Below are positions 6,242 through 9,690 of a stretch of 9,690 nucleotides of DNA, one piece after another. Made by a program: the position numbers and the translations under genes. The stretch covers positions 1 to 9,690 of the forward strand of contig JAFRZC010000150.1 in NCBI GenBank assembly GCA_017442765.1, written 5' to 3'. Each line of letters opens with the position of its first letter. Position 1 is the first letter of the stretch. This stretch comes from Prevotella sp. (GTDB lineage: Bacteria; Bacteroidota; Bacteroidia; Bacteroidales; Bacteroidaceae). Under the pieces are notes generated by a model. The model was not told the origin of the DNA. It made no database searches and was given only the letters and a program-made list of their open reading frames with translations.

Positions 6242-7087
6242 CTACCCGGCAAGCAAACCTCTGAGCCATGCAATCTCCTCTTTCCAGAGGGCCGGGTCGG
6301 GGGTCTCGAGGATGATAGGCATGCCGTCGAAGCGGGGGTCGTTCATGAAGCGTGAGAAGAACGCCTTGCCTATGGCGCCGTTGCCGAGGGTTTCGTGGCG
6401 GTCGACGTGGCTACCCGAGCCTTTCTTGCTGTCGTTGAGGTGGATGGCACGCAGGTATCTGAAGCCTACGATACGGTCGAACTCATCGAAGCAGAAGTTG
6501 TAGCCCATCTCGGTCGAGATGTCGTAGCCGGCGGCAATGGTGTGGCAGGTGTCGATGCATACGCCCACACGGCTTTTGTCGTCGACGCCGTCGATGATGC
6601 GGGCCAGATGCTCGAACTTCCAGCCGAGGTTGCTGCCCTGTCCGGCGGTGTTCTCGATGACGGCGGTGACGCCTTGCGTCTTGGCGAGGGCGAGGTTTAT
6701 TTCGCCGGCTATCTGGTCGAGGCAATCCTCCTCGCTCATCTTCTTGAGGTGGCTTCCGGGGTGGAAGTTCATGAGATGCAGCCCCAGCTGTTCGGCGCGT
6801 TGCATCTCGTCGAGGAAGGCGGCGCGCGATTTCTGTAGGGTCTCCCCGTCGGGCGAGCCGAGGTTGATGAGGTAGCTGTCGTGGGGGAGAACGTAGTGGG
6901 GGTCGAATCCGCGCTCTACGAGCAGTTTGCGGAAGGCTGCGACCTCCTCCTGGGCGAGGGGCTTGCTGACCCAGCTGCGCTGGTTGCGGGTGAAGAGGGC
7001 AAAGGCGTTGGCACCTATGGCTTCGGCATTGAGGATGGCGTTGCAGATGCCTCCCGATGCGCTGACATGTGCTCCGATGTATTTCAT
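6242..7087 (-). CDS. nfo: Endonuclease IV (AP endonuclease)
   Basis: This enzyme cuts DNA 5' to abasic sites in base-excision repair, using a three-zinc centre in a TIM barrel. It has 281 residues (285 in E. coli). All nine zinc ligands are present, and at the E. coli Nfo numbering: His69 (PHDS), His109 (NFHPGSH), Glu145 (VIENTAGQG), Asp179 and His182 (CIDTCHT), His216 (AIHLNDS), Asp229 and His231 (HVDRHE) and Glu261 (ILETPD). The start [13 protein letters not shown] is the usual opening of the family. The gene lies 51 bp downstream of the aminopeptidase gene on the same strand, so the two are probably cotranscribed. The gap holds a small stem, CCGCA-GGA-TGCGG (7113-7125), without a T-run. 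Confidence 0.97.
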   Translation of the reverse strand: MKYIGAHVSASGGICNAILNAEAIGANAFALFTRNQRSWVSKPLAQEEVAAFRKLLVERGFDPHYVLPHDSYLINLGSPDGETLQKSRAAFLDEMQRAEQLGLHLMNFHPGSHLKKMSEEDCLDQIAGEINLALAKTQGVTAVIENTAGQGSNLGWKFEHLARIIDGVDDKSRVGVCIDTCHTIAAGYDISTEMGYNFCFDEFDRIVGFRYLRAIHLNDSKKGSGSHVDRHETLGNGAIGKAFFSRFMNDPRFDGMPIILETPDPALWKEEIAWLRGLLAG

Positions 7088-7138
7088 ATTGTCTGTCGTT
7101 TGATGACGTCAGCCGCAGGATGCGGTTGTTTACAGTGT

Positions 7139-8530
7139 CTACTGCTCAGGGGCGAACATGGGATCCCAGGCGGGAAGCATGATGGGCTTCTGCGAGAGGA
7201 GGGCGCGGATGTTGGCGGGGATGTATTTCTCGTCGAGGACGACGCGGAACATGTACTCGTTGAACCACTCGTTGCTCATGATGAGGTTGCCTTGGTAGCC
7301 GTAGTTGGGGCCCCAGCTGTTCTCTACCATCCACTTCAGTGGCTTGCCGTCCTTGTCGAGGTCGACGGCACAGAGGGTCATGGCATGGCTGGAGCCGCTG
7401 GCGAAGGTGCTGACGCGCTGCTTCTTGTCCATGCCGAAGGTGGTACCCATCAGCGAGGCGTAGTCGTAGTTGCCCGGATCCATGTAGCCCTTCTCGCGGT
7501 CGAGGAACTTGCCCACGTCGCAGCTGAAATACATCATGGTGCTGTCCTTGATACTGGCGATGCACATGGGTGCTATGTCGTTCATAGGCAGATTGATATA
7601 GCGCCAGTTCTGACCATCGTAGACGTGGCGGTCGTATTGGATTTCGTATACCTTGTAGTACTCGCGGGTGGGGTCGTTCATGACCATGTAGTATTTCGAG
7701 AAGTCGGTCTTGGCATATTTCTCATAGAACGATTTCGGGGTGTAGGTCTCGGTGCTTACTGCCTCGCCCTTGGCGTTGCGCTCGGTCCAGGTGAACTCCG
7801 TCGGGGGCTCGCCCATGGTGAGGGCCAACATGCGGTATATGACGCTGAGCATCTCGGTCTTGCGGGCGTTGAGCTTCTGGGCGGTCATTCCCTTCTGTGC
7901 CGCCATCTCGCGGAGCTCGAGGCCATACTCGCGGAGCTTGAGAGAGAGGAGGTTGCTGATGCTCGAGGTGTTGTTGGTGTTGTAGGTCTCGGGCATCACG
8001 TCGCTGGGCACGAGGCCGTATTTCTCGGTCAGGTTGGCTATGCCGGTGAACTGGCCGCCGTCGCCGATGGGGTTCTTGAAGAGCCATTCCACTTCCTGGT
8101 CGCTCATGGGTTTCTTGTAGGTGTCGATGATGGCCTGGAGGAAGAGGTTGCTCTTCTCGAGCTGGTCGTAGAAGAAGAGGTAGGCCTGCGAGAACTGGAA
8201 GTTGTCGGGCAGGTTGAACTTGCGGATGGCCTTGTTGCGCATGACGTTCATGCCGGTGAACATCCAGCAGCGCCCTGAGGACTTCTGGTCGGTGACGGCT
8301 TTGCTGACGACGCGGTTCGAGAAGTGGGAGTCGAACTTGGTGGCGTTCTCGTAGTTCATGGCCAGTTTGGCGGGGCTCTGGGTGACGAGGATGTTGCGCA
8401 TGGCTTTGTCGCTGGCACTGTTGCCATACGATTTCTTGATTTGCTGCATCATGTCGCTGCTGATGCCGCCCTGGGCTTGCGCTCCCATTGCAGCCATCGC
8501 CAGTGCAAGAGTAAAGATTATTTTCTTCAT
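7139..8530 (-). CDS. Exported aminopeptidase C (bleomycin hydrolase family, C1B)
   Basis: This papain-like cysteine aminopeptidase of the PepC/bleomycin hydrolase family removes N-terminal residues from peptides. Of its 463 residues, 1-19 form a signal peptide (MKKIIFTLALAMAAMGAQA, cut before Gln20). It is therefore likely periplasmic, unlike the cytosolic PepC of Firmicutes. The catalytic set is visible: Gln82 and Cys88 in DQKSSGRCWMF, His382 in SGSSHAMTL and Asn404 in VENSWGPNYG. Length is normal for the family (about 450 plus signal). Family members are hexamers whose C-terminus reaches into the active site and sets aminopeptidase specificity; here the protein ends LPAWDPMFAPEQ. The start follows a leader of about 100 nt from the promoter at 8639-8668. 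It is the first gene of the minus-strand run aminopeptidase, nfo, prfB, zinc-ribbon protein. Confidence 0.94.
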   Translation of the reverse strand: MKKIIFTLALAMAAMGAQAQGGISSDMMQQIKKSYGNSASDKAMRNILVTQSPAKLAMNYENATKFDSHFSNRVVSKAVTDQKSSGRCWMFTGMNVMRNKAIRKFNLPDNFQFSQAYLFFYDQLEKSNLFLQAIIDTYKKPMSDQEVEWLFKNPIGDGGQFTGIANLTEKYGLVPSDVMPETYNTNNTSSISNLLSLKLREYGLELREMAAQKGMTAQKLNARKTEMLSVIYRMLALTMGEPPTEFTWTERNAKGEAVSTETYTPKSFYEKYAKTDFSKYYMVMNDPTREYYKVYEIQYDRHVYDGQNWRYINLPMNDIAPMCIASIKDSTMMYFSCDVGKFLDREKGYMDPGNYDYASLMGTTFGMDKKQRVSTFASGSSHAMTLCAVDLDKDGKPLKWMVENSWGPNYGYQGNLIMSNEWFNEYMFRVVLDEKYIPANIRALLSQKPIMLPAWDPMFAPEQ

Positions 8531-8638
8531 AGATATTGTGTTTAATAGTTTCTTTTTGGTGATAATGCGTTATAGTGTTATTACGTAATTACTGATAATA
8601 AGCAACATAAAACGCCAAAGCGATATACTCCGACGGTG

Positions 8639-8668
8639 CAAAGTTAGTAAAAAAAGATTATTTACAAG
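8639..8668 (-). promoter_or_regulatory. Promoter of the aminopeptidase C gene
   Basis: On the minus strand CTTG (8665-8668) is followed after 18 nt by TAACTTTG (8639-8646), a good match to the Bacteroidota -33 and -7 boxes. Transcription would begin near 8632, giving an A/T-rich leader of about 100 nt before the start codon at 8530. The leader has no obvious riboswitch. Confidence 0.65.
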
Positions 8669-8734
8669 TTCTAGCTGTAAGGATTATTGGAATTATTGGC
8701 ATAGGAAGGGGTCCATTCAGGTCATCCCCATCCG

Positions 8735-8937
8735 TCAACGATTCCGGTTGGCACGTTGCTGCCCGATCTTCATCAACTCGGCCATCCTTTGTTGTATCTT
8801 GTCAGAGTTCGGGTTCCTGGTAGCGTGGGTGACTGTTCCAGCACCTTTGCAGCTTCCGCATTTCGGGGCGAATGCATCCGAAACTGCAAATAAGGACAAG
8901 AATAAAAAACACGGAAAAAAAAGAATCCTCCTCATAG
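8735..8937 (-). CDS. Small secreted protein with half of a CxxCxGxG site
   Basis: The start codon occupies 8933-8935 and the stop 8735-8737, giving 66 residues. Residues 1-23 are a hydrophobic signal peptide (MRRILFFPCFLFLSLFAVSD, then AFA) with a plausible cut after AFA. The mature part opens with KCGSCKGAGT (Cys26, Cys29, Gly31, Gly33), a single CxxCxGxG unit as found four times in the DnaJ zinc-finger domain. The rest is a charged stretch with no further cysteines. One unit supplies only two of four zinc ligands, so it may dimerise, bind nothing, or be the start of a once longer protein. It lies about 46 bp downstream of the tRNA-Arg on the same strand. The signal peptide and motif argue that it is real; the function is unknown to me. 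Confidence 0.55.
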
Positions 8938-8983
8938 CGACAATGTTACGGGAGAAAAGAAATAAACGGTATTAAAACCATTG

Positions 8984-9057
8984 TGACCCCGGCGGGATTC
9001 AAACCCACGACTTTCGGAACCGGAATCCGACGTTCTATTCAGCTGAACTACGGGGCC
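8984..9057 (-). tRNA. tRNA-Arg (anticodon CCG)
   Basis: On the minus strand 74 nt fold as a cloverleaf. The acceptor stem is GGCCCCG with CGGGGTC (one G-T pair), the D stem GTTC/GAAC, the anticodon stem TCGGA/TCCGA with loop TTCCGGT (anticodon CCG, reading CGG) and the T stem GTGGG/CCCGC with loop TTTGAAT. The discriminator base is A and CCA is not encoded. Confidence 0.95.
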
Positions 9058-9331
9058 AAAAAAACAATGTAAAAACGCTATTGTGGCCGTTTTATTATGT
9101 TTTTTTTGAAAAAAAATCAAAAAAAATGGCAACAGATTAATAATCATCGGGATTCATAACGGTTTTCGCCTATGTTTCACCGCCGGTTTAATGGATTCGT
9201 TTTAGCGGTGATGCTCACTGCATTCATCTATATTTACAAGGTGTTCGCAGCCTTCGGCACGAAGGCATACCAGTCGATGGAGATTTTCTCGCTTTGGCCG
9301 AGCATGCTCATCAGGCTCGCGGGCCACAGCG
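9058..9331. other. Intergenic region without recognised gene
   Basis: An A/T-rich stretch with long T and A runs (9100-9127) lies upstream of the tRNA and probably carries its promoter, though no clear box pair is visible. TCACCGC (9177-9183) and GCGGTGA (9205-9211) form a 7-bp inverted repeat with a 21-nt loop. On the minus strand a short open frame ending at 9234-9236 reads [17 protein letters not shown], then AFVPKAANTL. It may be the tail of another broken gene fused to the groEL fragment; I do not recognise it. Confidence 0.5.
9250..9266. repeat. Triloop mini-hairpin
   Basis: GCCTTCG, GCA, CGAAGGC is a perfect 7-bp stem with a 3-nt loop, the same design as the hairpins at 764-780 and 1186-1202. 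It lies in the decayed region beside the groEL fragment. Confidence 0.7.
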
Positions 9332-9539
9332 GACGACTTTCTCAAGCACGGGCAGCAGGTCTTTCATGGTGCTGATTTTCTTGTCGTAGATGAGGATATA
9401 GGGGTTTGCTCCACGTTGGTCGCAGGCCATAGCAGTCGTAGGCGCACTCCATCTTCTCGGTGTCGGTGATGTGAAGAAAGTCCTGTGGACTTTCGATAGC
9501 GAAGCGGAGAACAAAAAGGCTGATGTAGCCGCGGTCGAA
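9332..9539 (-). pseudogene. groEL: Frameshifted groEL fragment with small insertion
   Basis: The minus strand from 9539 reads FDRGYIS, then about 15 foreign residues, then [11 protein letters not shown] in the same frame. A change of frame then gives [18 protein letters not shown] and PVLEKVV. In GroEL these three blocks are adjacent (E. coli residues roughly 200-245: FDRGYLSPYF, then a variable stretch, then [22 protein letters not shown]), in the apical domain. Both ends break off abruptly: a stop lies in frame shortly before FDRG, and the sequence diverges after LEKVV where GKPLLIIAED is expected. The foreign residues come from a segment of about 35-40 bp containing a perfect hairpin (9476-9494). 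This is a non-functional scrap of about 70 codons; the full chaperonin gene should be elsewhere in the genome. Confidence 0.75.
9476..9494. repeat. Triloop mini-hairpin inserted in groEL fragment
   Basis: GAAAGTCC, TGT, GGACTTTC is a perfect 8-bp stem with a 3-nt loop. It sits in the segment (about 9475-9518) that separates FDRGYIS from TDTEKM of the groEL fragment and has no counterpart in GroEL. This suggests that it, or a slightly larger element, was inserted. Confidence 0.75.
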
Positions 9540-9571
9540 CCGTCTTTAGGTTTTGGTTCAATTTCATTAGT

Positions 9572-9690
9572 CGTTTTCTCGCCTCGGAATAAGAGCAAGC
9601 TCTTCTTCTCTCGGCTTATCGAAAACGTTCGATTTCATCAGGCCGTTTTCTCGCCTCGGAATAAGAGCAAGCTCTTCTTCTCTCGGCTTA
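9572..9690. repeat. Two copies of a 47-bp direct repeat, running off the window
   Basis: A 47-bp sequence beginning CGTTTTCTCGCCTCGG and ending CTCTCGGCTTA occurs at 9572-9618 and identically at 9644-9690, with a period of 72 bp and 25 bp between copies. Each copy contains AAGAGC-AA-GCTCTT (9591-9604, 9663-9676). The first copy plus its flank forms an imperfect larger palindrome closed by CGTTTTC (9572-9578) and GAAAACG (9621-9627). The bases before each copy are also related (ATTTCATTAG and ATTTCATCAG). Further copies may lie beyond the window. Confidence 0.9.

Noticed and set aside
6082..6273. Minus-strand open frame rich in QAIKQSNN
   Set aside because: It is only the translation of the octamer repeat, overlapping the ends of nfo and prfB.
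6881..8278. A long plus-strand open frame opposite the aminopeptidase and nfo genes
   Set aside because: It is antisense to clearly coding sequence with intact catalytic residues. Its protein is Val/Gly/Ala/His-rich without a domain, as expected from reading GC-rich genes backwards.
8932..9147. Minus-strand open frame reading VVQLNRTSDSGSESRGFESRRG
   Set aside because: This is the conceptual translation of the tRNA-Arg gene, a well-known annotation artefact.
9572..9690. Second CRISPR array
   Set aside because: The repeat (47 bp) is too long and the inter-repeat segment too short, the repeat is internally palindromic, and the sequences flanking the copies resemble each other.
8984..9690. Integrated element using the tRNA-Arg as attachment site
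   Set aside because: The decayed DNA lies on the 5' side of the tRNA, no copy of the tRNA 3' end is visible, and there is no integrase.

Overview
The window comes from a member of the Bacteroidota, most likely the order Bacteroidales. The signs are promoter boxes of the Bacteroidota form (TTTG, about 20 nt, TAnnTTTG), A-rich leaders without Shine-Dalgarno sites, a C-terminal fragment that looks like a type IX secretion sorting signal, an exported C1B aminopeptidase, and GC-rich genes set in AT-rich spacers.

Layout, left to right. (1) 1-456: the trailer end of a CRISPR array with 37-nt repeats and 34-37-nt spacers, cut by the left edge of the window. The last repeat is degenerate, so the leader and any cas genes lie outside, to the left. 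(2) 457-1344: AT-rich DNA without an intact gene. It holds small triloop hairpins, a good promoter at 921-952 and, directly behind it, the remains of an AAA-type ATPase gene (978-1173). (3) 1345-4070: a zinc-type P1B metal efflux ATPase with a His-rich N-terminus, followed by a Fur/Zur-type regulator. Between them is an orphan fragment resembling a type IX sorting domain. (4) 4146-8530: a minus-strand run of four genes in the order exported aminopeptidase C, endonuclease IV, release factor 2, and a zinc-ribbon membrane protein. A promoter lies upstream of the first. (5) 8735-9057, minus strand: a tRNA-Arg(CCG) and a small secreted protein with half of a DnaJ-type CxxCxGxG site. (6) 9058-9690: decayed sequence with a frameshifted groEL fragment interrupted by a hairpin-bearing insert, then two copies of a 47-bp direct repeat running off the right edge.

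The chromosomal genes are ordinary: metal homeostasis (ATPase plus regulator), DNA repair, translation termination and peptide degradation. The unusual layer is the repetitive DNA. An 8-bp repeat of the CAATCAAG type occurs 14 times directly upstream of prfB and six times inside the ATPase coding sequence. A 7-bp CACAATT repeat sits elsewhere in the same ATPase gene. Neither unit length is a multiple of three, yet the ATPase frame is open, so slippage could switch this gene. Several perfect hairpins with 3-nt loops sit in the decayed regions, one of them inside the groEL fragment. I found no complete new defence or biosynthetic system. The repeat families and gene remnants are the items most worth a second look.
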